DNA from: Chamaea fasciata | Lineage: Eukaryota; Chordata; Aves; Passeriformes; Sylviidae | Assembly: GCA_029207755.1 (NCBI GenBank) | Contig: JARCOQ010000072.1 | Location: 310,001-374,000 of the forward strand | Length of the DNA: 64,000 nt | Direction: 5' to 3' | Shown: positions 1 through 14,500 of the stretch, in pieces | Layout of the letters: the number at the start of each line of letters is the position of its first letter | Numbering within the stretch: the first letter of the stretch is position 1 | Translations under genes and position numbers: made by a program | Notes under the pieces: model-generated | What the model was told of the DNA's origin: nothing | What the model saw: the letters and a program-made list of their open reading frames with translations, nothing else | The model's database searches: none

Positions 1-1654
1 CATGAAACAATACCTGGTTAGTTTTACATTACCAATCATTATCATGATCAATTTCATAAAATATCATATCAACATCAATGCTTACTAACGAGAAGAGTTT
101 TGCAAAAAAACCCCCCTTCATTCCAGAACCCCTCAGGAATAAAATATTTCTATGATAATAACCTTAACTTTTAAGTGAGGAGACTAAAATACAGCACAGC
201 AGTTTGGAAACCACGTTACAGGCGGTCTAATGGAGATGTGGAAGTGTTTACTAGCAGAGATGGGATACTTTTTCACTTGATCAGAGGAGTAGTAAAATAA
301 AACCCAAAAGCAACAGCCCAAAGTAAAAGGACAGAGACCAAATCAATGCTAGTCTGTGTCAGACTGAGCACCTGAATGTCTTGAAAATACCTCACCAGCC
401 TTCCGTTCACCGTTTTTGCTCTTTACTACTAGCAAGAACATTTAAAAATGAGTTATAGGTAAGTGACAACATTGACTGAAGTGCAACACTCCTCACTCCT
501 TCAGGAACTGCAGACCCATCTTTAATGAGCAGTGGCACTTAGCCACAGTGTGAGTGGCTCACAGTCAGTCAAAGCAAGTCTACTGGAAAACCCACCCCTG
601 CTTCTGCTAACAGAGAGAGAACAACCAACACTGAAGCAGCAATTAAACTACCTTGATTTATCCCCTTCCTTCCTGTGCAGAATTGTCCCTGTTTTAGATC
701 TTCCCTACCTTTGCTCCTTCATGGAAATTCAGTACGCCGCACCATCAGGCCTTCCCTAATCCATTTTCTATTCCAGAAGATGAACAACCAAACAACCCTC
801 CTTTCCAATAGCTTTCAGCTGCCCAACCCAAGCCCTCTAGCTGAGAGTTTCATCTTTATTTAACTTGTTCCTTGGCTTAAAAAATACTGCACCTACAATA
901 AATGAGAAGATTATGGAGCTATCGACCAATGCTTAAAAAGTGACTGAAAGAAACAAAAAAAGAAACACTTGAAAAGGTGTGCCTCTCTTTCCCAGCCTCC
1001 TAGTTTCCCTTTTGCTCTTCAGTTGCGGTTTCAAGTCATTTAAGATAATATTTGTTGGAAAGTATGAAGAAAAAATACTTTAACACCGCATTTGTGACTA
1101 CTGTAAACTTTAAAAACTATATCTTCTACATGAACAAGAGAGTATTCAACAGCTTTGTGCTTCTGCACTCCAGAAATGATTTCAGGACAGTCAACTTCTG
1201 AACATCATCTGATATTTTAGGAACTGAGGTTTTTCACTACACATTAGTGTAACTGCTGAGCCCTTAGGTTTGCTGCTAAATAAATACTCCTGCCTATTAA
1301 AATTATTTCATCACTACTGATCCTCAACTTGTGCTTCTCAGGCTGTTATATTTTAGTACATTTCAAGGGCGAGTTCCGAAAACACAAGTCAGTATGGATG
1401 TGTTTAAACCACTTGAAAATGTTCAAGAAGTTGCCAAAGTTCACACACCTTAAATATCACCTAAAGCATTCATTAAAATTCCTTTCCTGAGGGGCTGAAG
1501 AAATCCTGTTATACAATGGCACCTACCTCTCAACTTGCTAAAAGTAGAGGATGCATTTCAACCTCTGTTATTTGATGCTGACAGTGAAGTTACACAACAA
1601 CAATCTCTACTGCCAAGGTAAATGCGCAAAGAGGACAAACAAACGGCTGAAGTT
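1..1654. other. AT-rich non-coding stretch
   Basis: Only short open frames lacking recognisable domains occur here on either strand. I see no splice-flanked exon, RNA gene or repeat family I can name. It reads as intergenic or intronic vertebrate DNA. Confidence 0.6.
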
Positions 1655-2115
1655 CAGACTGGGTAAGTTGGATTGAAAACTGGCTCAGCTGCTGGGTTCA
1701 AAGGGTTGTTGTCAGCAGCACAAAGGCCAGCAGTGGTAGAGCCCAGGGGCAAATACTGGGGCAAATACTGCCGTCCTTCACTAACCACCTTGATGATGGC
1801 ATCACATGGGCCTTCACCACTTTGGAGATACCAAACTAGGAAGATTGGCTGATAGAAAAGCTGGTGGTGCTGACTTTCAAAGACACCTCTCCAGGCTGGA
1901 GAAGTGGTCAGACAGACTGTATCAGAGACAGAACTTCCTTAAGCATCAGGACGATTGTCAAGTCCCAAACTTGCCGCTATATTCAAAGTATAGATATATT
2001 CAAAACCCAGCTGGACACAGCATTGAGCAACCTGCCCCAGTTAACTTGCTCCAAGCAGAGCAGTTGGACTCAGCCACCTCCAGAAGTGCCTTCCAACCAC
2101 AACCATCCCCATGAT
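1655..2115 (+). mobile_element. CR1 LINE fragment, 3' part, degraded
   Basis: The stretch follows the familiar 3' portion of avian CR1 in order. It has an 'aactggctcagc' block, a 'gagcccaggggcaaatactggggc' type block, a 'ttcaaaacccagctggac' block near 2000, and a 'ttggact...agaagtgccttccaacc' tail ending about 2110. This is the usual CR1 region encoding the end of ORF2 followed by the 3' UTR. It is interrupted by stops and appears to have lost an internal segment between about 1860 and 1990, so it is an old inactive copy. The identification rests on memory of the CR1 consensus, not on a search. Confidence 0.75.
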
Positions 2116-5100
2116 GCAGCTGCCTTCAGCTTTTGGACAGACTCTGTGGACAATAGTACACTTTTTCATTAGAGTCCATTTCAAAAAACCCCATGAGTTT
2201 TTCTGTTTTTCACAGAAATCCGACAAAAACCAACAAAGACTGTCCCATCTTGTCTCACATGATCAAATTTTTCTTAAGGAAGTCTATAAAGGGCCAGTAA
2301 GGCTTTTTCTCTTCTGCATGCAGTTTTTTCAACGTAAATAAGAAAACATTCCACTGTCTAAACACCTTTTTGAGGCTGAGGATTTTGTAAATATTTGTTG
2401 CGAGAATGAATTACATCTGGGTCCTGTTTTTTTTTTAATTTTGTTTGGTGTGGGTTGTTTTGTTTTTTTTTCCCCTGTTAATTGCCCCTAGGGCCCCCTG
2501 AGGGAGATTTTCTTTGCTAAGAAAGCCTGAGGCACATAACTCTGTCAAGCTCTGTTTGCATCTCTGCCTCCTAAAAGGGTTACTCAGGTTGTTTTCATTG
2601 CTTTGGACACACACCTGCACACAAGATACTACCTGCAAAAAGCTGGAGCAACCGTCTTCCCCAAGCACAAAAAAAATTTAAATATCAAAGAAAGACACTT
2701 TTCTTGAAAGAATATACCCACTGTTTGATGGCAGCCGAGATCCTACTACCAGCAATGACTGGCAAATGCACAAGGTACAGACATGACTCTGCTCTCCTCC
2801 AAAACCTACAATTTTACTCGTTCTGGCTTGTTCATTTGGCACTTTGTTCTCAGCTCAAACTCTACCTGTGCCACATGCTCAAGTCGTCTTTCCTCCCCTC
2901 TGCAGTTTTTCCTCACAGCCCTAATCACAGCTGACCTCTTGTAGATTGACTACTTATCAACACTCACGAAATTCCTACTCAGTCATTCTGCAGAGCTGAG
3001 ATGCCCTGGTCAGTGTCCCTGCCCGTGCACAAACTGCAGGAAGAACAAGAGCTGAACTGATATTGCTTCTCTTAAAAGCATATCTAGGGAAAACACAGGC
3101 TTCCAATCCATTAAATGAACATACAAATGAGACAAAACAGACTAATGAGATCAGGCAATAAAATTTTCATAAGAATAGAACATTTTCACTAAATTTCCTG
3201 TGCTAATTAAGGTTACATTCTGAGCTTATAAGACATATCCATTTGATAGTAAATTAATTGCTTGAGCAATGTGAATATTTCACATGTACTCTACAGTAGG
3301 TGTCCAAGGTGGACACTTTAAAGTCAGCAGTGACTTTTGACAACTGTAAGCTTAAAGAACTGACTGCCTCTGTTCTATCTCTAAATTTCTCATCTCAACT
3401 TTCCTCCCAGTGCTGCCCCTGTTTGAGTTCCTCATTTTCCAGGTAAGGGGGACTATCCCAGGGGAGAGACACACAAGCACGGGACTGATACTCATCCAAG
3501 AATGTTTCCATGGTTCTAACAGTTACTCAGATTATTACAGATTGACAAGTGTTGGAAACAAATATGAGTGAAAATGCAATTTTGTGCCATCAAACCAAAC
3601 AAGGACAGGCTTCTTATGTCTCTACTTGCACTTGACCAGAAATAAAGCTTCCCTTTGCTTATTTCTGCTGCCCTCTGTGCATGCAGCTTCTGAAATTCAG
3701 GCAATTTCTGCCTCTGGCAACAAGAATAAACTTGCACAACTACTCAGGGCTGTGTCTCCCCGAAGGAGGCAGTTTGATGCAATTTGTCAAAAGCCAAAAG
3801 AGTGCTTTAATGGACAATTTACTTCAAACGACTGCAGCTGTTGCCTAATAAAGGAACAGAGACAAAAGATTAAAAGTGGTTCTACCCATGCCAATACAAT
3901 TCTCAATGATCAATGAATAAAACACACCCTTTTCTATCTCCCCTTTTTAGTCAAAAGCAATAAAAGTAATGAATCATTCTCTTTCTGTAGTTTGCTACAC
4001 GGGATGTTCAATCAAAGCACTTGGGGAAATTTCAGTAGGTATTGTTAACAAAGTACACATGCGCATTTTGAGCTTATTGCTTTGTCTTGAAAAGTAAAGC
4101 CAGATACTCCCTCTTCTGTCAGAGCTCAAAAGAGTCACTGAAAACGTCTCTGAAACTCCACATATCAAAAAAAGCTCTAAAAAAAAAGCCACCAGAACCT
4201 CCACACCCTGATCTGGTCCCAGGAGAGCTTGTGCTCCCACACTGCAAGAGTCTCATGTTCTTACGTATGAAGCTCATACTTCACTATCAGACAACATTAC
4301 AAGCACAGCTGGAGCATAGAGAATGAATAATATTAAGTATTCAACGTGAACTTAATAGAAAGACAGCTCATTATTCATTTTGAGGGCCTTTCTTTGCCTC
4401 TACATCTTTCTTTGTTGAAATGATGACAATCAAAATATTACTCAACAGCAAACATAGGGAAGTTAGGACCGCAGCATCTCATTACACCACAGGGAATATT
4501 TGGTATTTCAAGGTAGTGAAGGAAGAAAATACAGATAAACACGAGACAGAGCTAACCACAGCATTTGAATGTTACCCCAAGAGCTCCTCCATGCAACCCC
4601 ATCCTTCAGTCATCCAATTTGAATTACCCCTTGAGCTACTCAGGCATATTCATCTACAAACTAAGAACAGGACTCGCATCAGGGTGATATTATTCCTTTT
4701 CAAGGTTCCAAGTACAGTTTTCAGTATTTCTACTCCTGGGAAGCACTTATGCACTGGAGCAGCCCCACTGCTGATGTTTATTCTTTCCCAGGACTGGCAA
4801 GCCTTTGAGCTCGAGCTCCTTGGTAGTACCAAAACATTCCATTTCCTTCAATTTTGTCTTCACCTAATCCAGTACCTGCCTAGCATTTAACAGAGAGAAT
4901 ACTTCCATATCATCATTTACTGCATGTAGAGATGAGTTAGGCACATAATTAATTTTCACTTTTACCCACGAATTTATTTCCAGATGTTCCCAATATTGCT
5001 GTGCAGCAGGCAGGATGCACATGGCAGTGTGCCAAAAAATACATGAGCTGTGAGACTAGAAGGTAATTTTTGTTGACTAATGTCACTTTTCCATCAAACT

Positions 5101-8100
5101 CAAGGGGTTCCAGTGGGCTTGTGAATTCATTTGAAGAACAGGGTTGGGTTTTTCTCATTATGCTTATTACTGACTTCCCACCAGGACAGGCATCTTAAAA
5201 TTCCAAAAACAACACACGAGGACGTGCTCAGAAGAAAAATTGCCTTCCAAATGCATCAAATCCAGAAAAACACTGCTCAGCTACATTTTATAAATCCCAA
5301 TACAAAGTATAAAGATAAAATCTGGCTTCAGGCATACAGGAAGCCATTGCCCACATTAGCACCACCTCTGGCACTCAGCGCTCTGGCTATCTGTTCAAAG
5401 CACTGGATTCAACTCCTCACGTTTGAGATGTTCATACAGTTACAAGGGCCCAGCTAACACTGCTGTTTTAAGTGAAAAGTGCCAGTCAATATGTAATAAA
5501 TGCTAAATAAAAAGCCACGGTGAAGAAATCCTGTCTTGTCAGTCAGGAAGATTCTAAATGAAATAAAGGAGAATCTAACCAGCACCTGTGAAAGCGTGTT
5601 CGTCCTGTATTACACCGCTTCTAGCTGTGTTACCTTACAGCCACCAACAAACATCAAATTTACACCAGATAAGGACTTTTCTTTTAGGCTCATATTAACA
5701 CAAACTTGTTGCTCTAAAAGCATTTCTGTACACATTTACACAGAATATAAAATACCCTAAAGGCACAATACTTAAAGGAACAAAGCATCAGGTGACAAGC
5801 ACTCTTTCACTATCACTCACACTTACAGAGGAGCCCTTTACTGCCTATTCCACATGGAAAGCATTTGTTCCAAACTACTAAGTCACGAGTTGCCTCCAAG
5901 GAAAATCTGATATACCAGAGTATTTTCCCCTTTAGTCTTCCACCAAAGGTAAAGCACACCAAATTGATTTGTCAGAAAGCAGAGCAGTCAGGACTACCTG
6001 CACCCCCCTAAAGATCCAGGAAGGAATCACTAACAGAATCTCTTGCTAACAGGAGAAAAAGAAAAATACATTTCCTGTATTTCATAAGCACAGAAACTTT
6101 GCTAGACCAATGGGCGCCCATATTTCAGTCTAATGAGGCAACTCTTACTTCTTCAGCATTATATTTTCATGTACAATAGTTAACAAAAATACTCAAATGT
6201 CACCATTTACATAACAGAACTGAAAGATTCACTTGGACCTAGGCATTCAAATTAAGATGGAGTACAACATGGAACTATTACCTGAATTATGTTCAAAGCC
6301 CTGGAGAGACACGTCTGACCCCTCATTTCTCAGAGTAGACATGTATAAGTATTTAACCACACACGCTCAGCCCCCACACGGTTATTCTAAAAAAATATTA
6401 CGTACTTTTACTACCAAACAAACTCCAAGTTACTCTTTTATCCTGTCACGAGAATCACATACAAAGTTTTCTATATCAGATTGTCTCTGACTAGCTAAAC
6501 CATATGCTTATTTGCGCTATTGACACCTTTAACAGAACTGTTTAATAGCTATTTAATAGCTGTTTAACTGTTTAATAGGTAAACCCAAACAACTTTGGTA
6601 GACTGATCAAATAATTGATCCAAGTTCATTAATGACAGGGTAGGAAACATGGAGGTTTTCTTCAAATGATAAATCACTGTGTAACTTTTTCTTAAACTTA
6701 CCTGGCATAACAAATGGCTACAAATTAAGTCAAAACCATATGGTAGAGGCTAAAGCGGAGAGCACGAGTTGAATTTTATTATACAGAACCATATGCTGCA
6801 CTTAACGTCTGTGATGACTTTGCCTTTCGCCACAGACGATGCCTGTAAATCGGCACTGCAGATGTGAGAACTCCACTAAACTCTACAACTGAATGATCTT
6901 GAACACACAGATTCAGTATTTTCCTTTATCACATTGTCTCAAAGGGTTACTTGTGTTATGGATCACTTTTGTGCTGTTGCAGAGTGCCATTTCTAGCACA
7001 GCCAGCTCTTCGAGCAGCACTCCAGCAATACTTAAAGGATAACTGAATAACCCATTCCAAGACCAGGGCTCCTTAGAGTTCTCCACACAGATACTCTAAA
7101 TAGCAGAACACTGGGCAGAACTTTCCACAGAATCGTTTCTGAACCTAAGGAGCCGAAATTGTGAGTGCAACTTGCACATCTGCAAGACTGGGACTCAATG
7201 CTCTGCTCCAAGGCAGCTCACTTCTGCAGCTCATGCCAACCTTGGTATTCCACATACTAAAAAACCAACATCCAACATCCTAGAATGAAATTGCTTTGAT
7301 GTCAGGTAACCAGGTGAACCCTAAACAAAAAAGGAGCTTGACCACAGCAGCCTGACACAACTTTAAGCAGTGGATGCACAATAGGAGCAAAAATAAGCCA
7401 AATATGTGAAAGGCACATACTGAGTTGAGAGGTTGATCTTCTGCTGTCTGTTAGACCACTTATCTCCAGTTCGGACATTTCTCGCTTTCCACACAGAGAT
7501 TATGACATTAGAACAACACTGACATTACTGAGCAACACACAATCCCTTCAAATGGCATTTCAGTTTTGAGAACTAAAAACACTAAGCAGAAACAGCAATA
7601 CAGTACACCTGACTGCTCAAATTGGTAACTTCTGGTGAACTGAAGGGAAGATGCTTTCAGAGAAGTAGTTTAGCAATCCCTATTTTAAGAGTATTTAAAA
7701 ATACACTGCGTTTTCATTGCCAGTGCCACAGGGCACATCACATGGAAGATGTTTCAGAAAACTGCTCACCGCAAAGGTCACACCTCAAGGTAAAGCACTT
7801 GCACTAGTATTGAAAAAGGCACTTTCCAAAAGGAAAAAGTGAAGGTTATTTCCTTGTTCCCACTGACCACAAACCCTCTTTCTTTAGGCCAGAATAACTT
7901 ACACTTTTTTCTTCACTTGGCCACTTTTCACCACCACCTGGTATTGGGGTTTTCCCCCAAAACCAGCTAATTTTATTTAGCTAAAGTCAGTTCCTGCTAC
8001 TAATAACATACAAGTCAAAACCTCCACTGATTTTTGGTGAGATCAAAGGGATCAATAACTTCTGATCTCAGCTTGCCTATTGTTTCCTATTTCTTTCCCT

Positions 8101-11100
8101 TAAGTGTAGATTTTTAATGAGTTTGAGGCACTGCTACAGACAGCGCCATGCTGTTTCCTTAGTACATTTTATCCAGAAAGTACTTGAAAAATACCATTAC
8201 AAATAATGCCCAAGTACCATTTTAAGAAGAAAATGGGGCTACCCTGAGCAAATTATCTTCCTCCTAAATTTGATTCCATAATTTCATCTTAATTAAAATA
8301 AAACACTATTTATCCAGCAAACATCTTTAGAAAAACATTTATACAAAGAAGAGAATTCATATATTTATGGGTTCTGCTCCTGGCTAAACAATTAATAACC
8401 CAAATACTGACTTCAGTATCTAATTGGATAACAAGACACAACCAAACACAGTGAGGAGGGTGTGCGTGTTCACCTTTCTGGCCTCTTCAAAACACTGTCA
8501 AATCTGCAAAAACATCAGCAACGGAGAGAGAAGAATGAAAACTTTAAACTTTGCAATTCCTGTTTTTCCTGACTGTGCACCTGAAGCTCTGTTATGAGTA
8601 CTTGAGAAGCACAGTAACCAAAACCATTCGCCATTTGGGATTCTCAGTGCCTAATTGTTCCAGCCAGAGAGGATTAACACAGTTCAAGGCACCTGACAAC
8701 TTAATGCTTCCCAGATACTACAAAGACTAAAATCACCATTACTGGAAAACAAACAGACAAAATAAAATCCACATTTAACCCCCTGGAACCTTCCCACAAC
8801 TCCCAATACACTTTTAATAAAACTGTGCCCCATGAGCCAACATCCAGCTTTCACACAAGTCACCGAGTGAGCAGCAGCAGCAGTAATCACTGCATTTTAT
8901 AGTTATGTTCGTAGAGGCACAATTTTATGGGAGAATTCATTATTTTGGTTTTGTCTGTAATTGGGGATAGTAATTGTTCTCCAAAGAGCTCACCCACAAC
9001 CAAACCTCTACCAATGTCAATGAATGAACAGATCACGGCCCAATATGAAGGGTAGTAGCAAAGCCATCTGTAAAGAACAGCTGTATTTGCTCCCTGCAAG
9101 AAAGCAGAGAAGCAGACAAGCATGGTGGCTTGTGGAGTGCCCTACTTAACAATATCTTATACCCCAAGCTTGTATTCCAAGCAGGAGAGGCCTGAAAACT
9201 CACCCTGCCCAGCTATCAGGCAGAAGATCAGAAAACACCAGGAATCTTACTCCTGCCCTCCCTGCAGGACCTGTGTGCTGCCAGCCTGAACCCCAAATTC
9301 TCCTCGGTGCTCTGAGCAGCTGGAGCCAGTATAAGCAGTGACCCACAGCCACAGCCCAGGCCAGATCACCCTGGACAAACTCCACTCACCCAGCTGCATT
9401 TTTCAAAGGAGACATCTTCTACAGAATAACTGAAAGAACAACTCAAACCCAACTAGCAATCTCTTCTCAGACATTTGCAGCATCCACCCACAGGAAACTG
9501 CTCTGCCACTTGGCTCTCTCCAGTTGCTATAAAAGCCAATAACGCAGAATTGGAACTGAGACTGTCAAGAAAAGCAACTACAGTTGCACAGGTCCAGATT
9601 ATGAACCGTACCATCAACACCTGGCAAGCATTATACAGGGAATCCATCAGAACACAGTTATCTTTGTTTTAAAATATACATATTCTGTCTAGTAACACTA
9701 CTAAAACTCCTTGCAGATATCCACCTCAGGACCTGCAGTTCCTCTCCTAAAGGAAGGCTCAGTCTGGGACTCATTCCTCTCTCTTCCAAGACACTACTTT
9801 AGAAAACTGCAGGATTCCAACCTAACCCTTCCTCCAACACAGGGGCTGGAAGAAAAGATTCAGAATTTCTGTCCACCCCCATAGGTTCAGCCATACAGCT
9901 ATGGCAAAATGCATCTCTTCTCTGCACTCTTCTCACGTAAGATTTGTTTCTTTAATAAACCTTTCCTCGCAGGAGCAGTCTTACATCAGTATGAGATTTG
10001 TAATGTTTTAAGCAAATTTATAAACCAAGGGTTTGCAGTTGCACATACGGCAGAGATTCCAGATGAGAGAAGAGCAGACCAAATGCAGTCAGACTGGTGT
10101 TTTAAAACTGAGGTCATCGACTGATTCCTGTGAGCCACGATCCCAACACCAGGCCACACCTGGTGTTCTTGCCTCTAGAGAAAAGCGCACAACCTATTAT
10201 CTCTGCTAAGCTCATTTGGTACCATTTAATACGTATTTATCACACACTCACAAAATGGCAAGTGTGGTTGCATCACTACCACAAAATGCTCTTGGGGATT
10301 TACTCAATCATTGATGATTACAGAAATGGTAAGAAGAGAGGCCAAACAATAGGGGGAAAAGGTGGATTTACCCTACACAGCATCCAAACTCTTAACAACA
10401 GGATGGACTTTGCCACTTATTGCTAATGCTAACTCACATAGAAGGAGTTAGAAGTTTGATCTGCAAGACAGTTCACACAAGGCCACAAAGGAAAACAAGC
10501 ACTTTACATGTTGAATTTCACCCCTGTTTATGAGGTTTTCTCATGATATTTAACTTCAATTATCAAACACAAATTTTCAAACATACCAGTGAACATCCCT
10601 CAGTCCAGAGTCTGTGCCTATTTCTTGCTCTAAGTTAGATGAGCAAACAGATAAAATTGTATCAGCTCCTTTGAACCGACCAATTTCAATTCAGCTGTGG
10701 TTACAGCATTTCAACGGCCAACAAAAAGCATGCACAGCTGAGTTTCAGAAAATATAAATACTCACACAAAGCAACATTTTCAACTCCAAGAGTGTTTAGT
10801 ATGACACACTTAACTACCTCCAGTACCTAAGAGATCTGTATTGAAAAATCTGAGCCACGTTACTAATTTTAAGTGGACACTAAAAAACCGAACCCAAACA
10901 TTAACATGCCACATGTCCTGGCTCTCTTAGCACTGCATTGGCCATAAACACACAATAATTTTGATTCCAAAGATTTCTCAAGGTTTCCTGGGTTTTTGTT
11001 GTTCCTACAAGTATCCCAGCTTGTTTTTACTCACTGTACCAGTCTCAGGTTGTAAACACAAGTGGGCTGTGACTCTCCCATGAGCAAGTTTTTTCATGTA

Positions 11101-11537
11101 TTTGCAAAACTGACCGCATGAACGTGGTTACAGCTGCTCACATGCTCTACTGCCTACACACACTGAAATGCCAAACAATTAAGGAAGGCTCCAATGAATT
11201 CTCAAGATTTGGGATGCTTTTTAAGAGCTATTTCAAAAAATAACTAAAACCAATATTTGTTGATGCATTTACTACCACGTAATTGTACTAGAGCCCGTTG
11301 AAGAGACAAATTTGAGGGGTTTTTTAATGCCTTAAGAAAGTATCTTTACCGAACACAAGAATTGGTTTACACTAGCAAATCATCAGCTCAGGTCCTGCTT
11401 TTCATCAGTGCTTGGACAGATAAAATGAATTTTGTACATCTATCTACCAAAGGATTGCTGTTCTTGGCAGTTTATTATCCTGACTGGATCAATTAATTCC
11501 TTGCACTGGGGCAACAGGATGATGCACAGATAGACAC
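2116..11537. other. AT-rich non-coding stretch
   Basis: I find no supportable exon, RNA gene or named repeat here. Minor features are homopolymer runs near 2430-2470 and a local repeat around a TTTAATAGC motif at about 6540-6590. Open frames are short, and none has a recognisable domain. Confidence 0.55.
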
Positions 11538-14500
11538 AGAAGCTCAGAAAAGCCTTAGAAATACCTAGTGACTGACCATGAGACTCTGGCCAACCTCAGC
11601 CCAAGCATTTTCTCAATATCCTCTGTACACTAATCTAGGGGAGCTATGATACACAAGAAATCTCCCCTAACACAAATTACCACTCACCAGTGGCCAATAT
11701 TACAGCCCTGACCTGATAAAAATATCCAGGAATCATCTGAATCAGATTTTTCTCCCTATCCCATCCGCTGGCAAAATTACACAAAGCAAAGTGTTTAAAC
11801 TGCCATTATGTACCAAGACGGATGAAGATGCACAAGATCCTGTATTTGGTAACTGAAGTTTCCTCATGCAGCAAGGGGAGGACAAACTGGGGGAAGCAAT
11901 CTCTTTGTCCTAGCATGGACACAGAAGAAAACCATTTAGTCTGAGACTAAATTCATGTCATAATCAACTTGTACCTTTGTTTGTTCCCACCGATTCCAAA
12001 ATATTCCTCTCTTAAAATAACAATCCTTTTGTTCAGGCTGCATTTTCACTTTCTGTGTTAAACACTTCCAAAACAACTTTGAATATCTGAGGAATTCAAG
12101 TTGTTGAAAACAGGGGCTGGGAGGAAAACAAATTAAACAGATTTGTTTAAGCCCAGTGTGCTTACATGAAAATCTTTCATTTAGCTTTCCACAGCTCCAT
12201 CTGCATGGCGATCTCTCTAGACTCATGGACAGATTTAAACTTGACATTATCTCATGTACCTTGGGAAAAATCCTGCACAGCAAATTGAATTTTTAAAAAT
12301 GGTACTGCATTCAATGAGCAACTAATACATTACATTTACTTGAACTGCAGCAGAAGAACATTAAGGATAAGATGCCCATTTGGAACTTACGTTCTTTAGC
12401 CTCCATTTGAATATACATTTCAGGTGTAGATGTTACAGTATTACGGGGCGGTTTTGAGTCTAGGCTTTGTGCAGAAATTAACAACTCCAGTATATTTGGT
12501 GAGGGGAAGCAGCAAAAAAATCCCATAAACACACTGTACACAACCTGTGCCAATCCCACATGTGACTTGTGGCCTGACAGTGTTGTCAGCTCTCCATCTT
12601 AAAACAGCTTGGTTTTCTTTTCCACTGAAACCAAACCTTTTTCACAGCGTCAACACATTCCCTGCTTATGGCCAGCCTGTTGTGAGCCAGAACCTTCACA
12701 GCTGGTTGTTGGGTGGGTGAGTTTTTTTGTTTTGAACCTTCTCCTTCACAACAATTCTCACTAGCACATGAACTTCACTCCACGTTACTCAACTGTGCCC
12801 TGCTTTACATTCCAGGCTGTCGAGACCATCCAGTTCTTCCAGGAATTATCTGCTCCTCCCGCCTACCAAAGTCTCTTAATCCTGTGCCATGGCATTTAGT
12901 TCATCCTGAAGAACGGTCTCAAGACAAACCCTGAGGATCTGTATTAACAGACCAATTCTTCCCTTCCAAGTACAGCTTCTTGCTCTCCCCTTCAGTCATT
13001 CCCTGTCCAGTTTACCAACCACCATTTTAACACCTTATTTTGTAATTTCCCATAGAGTACTACACAGACATGTTTCTTAAGTGTAGATAATGAACTTCCT
13101 ACACCTAAACTATTATTTTATCAAGTTAAAGGACGGGCTACATCTGGCACCAATTACTTTGGACAAAAACCTCTCATCCATGTGCTATTTGCTGTTGAAT
13201 CTGTCAATATTTTTTCAAGACAGGCTCTAGAAAGTCATCCATCCTCTTCAGACCAGAATAATTCTCTTGCCCATCTCCCTTCCCCATTTTTTTTTCTTCC
13301 TTTTACACATTTCTTGTCTCTCAAAATGTAGTCATGATGTTTGCCAGTAGATTTCACAAGTCTCTAAGGGCCTAGTTCTTGAGTAAAAACAAATTAGAGA
13401 TAGATGTTGATATTTGTCACAAATACATTTAATTCCTCATTTTAGACAGAGCCCTTATTTGGTTTGTTTAATCTCTGCAGTTCAGGCAAGCTCTTGCACA
13501 TATATCGACTCACTTAATCCTTGCCTTCTTCCCTTTCTCTGCCCTCTTCTCACCCCCACACACAAGCACATGCCTCTACAGACCTGATAAAAAATTAACT
13601 TTCATCAGCAAGCTACTTTAGTCTGCAAATCACCCTGAGCAAAATATTGCCAAGTAAGGGACACACTACAGTTAAACATTAAGAAAAAGCTGCCCTAAAA
13701 AAGTGAAAAATGCTTCTTAGAAAGGATAGACAGGAGTCAGGAAAAACAAAACTTATGGCAAAATCTGGTTTCTTAAAATAATTAAATTTGAAGCAATACA
13801 AAAAGAAAAAAAAACCTATTTCTGTGTTTCCATCTGTCTTCGTATTTGTCCAATTACTAACCCAGATATGGAAACAAACCAATGTAATGCACTTCAACTT
13901 TATCCCTGGAGATGCCTCCTTGAAATAAGATTCAGAACCACAACTTCTCAATTCCTGTTAAAAATTCATTTCTTCGGAACACTGTTAGGCAGAACAGTGA
14001 GACAAAAACCTCTGAAAAAGAATGCACCACCAGAGACAGAAAATTATTTTGAATCTATTGAAAGCATTGATGTTAAATCTCGTTACAAGCTGAAGTCTGT
14101 AACAAAAAGTACTATTTCCTACAGGACACTGAAGGACTGTAGGACACCATGTCTCCATAGGCCTGGGAAATATGTTTTTACAGATACTCCTTCAAAGGCT
14201 TCATCCAGAGTTTGGACAAAACTAGATGTCCAAGTTTCCTGTCTCTTGAAGTAACAAGTAAAAACAATGTTTTGAAGACTGTCAGGACAATCCTGGAAAC
14301 ATAAGAGCAGTCCACACAACCTCAAATCGTTCTCTTTAAGGAAAATGCTGGAACTGCAAGTTGGCACAAGGCAAATTTGCAAAACTTAAACATTTCCACA
14401 AGTTTTCTCAGCTGTTCTGCAGGGTTGCTGCAGTGTCCTCTGCTCCCAAAAAAAACAGGTTTTCCACTGTTTTTAGCTGCAGCTTAGCAGTGGTGGGAAA

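Noticed and set aside
6780..6870. Possible C/D-box snoRNA around TGATGAC motifs
   Set aside because: Box spacing and a terminal stem could not be matched.
13868..14254. 128-codon open frame on the plus strand, present in both copies
   Set aside because: Most of the ten differences from copy 2 change the amino acid, so there is no sign of coding constraint, and no domain is recognisable.
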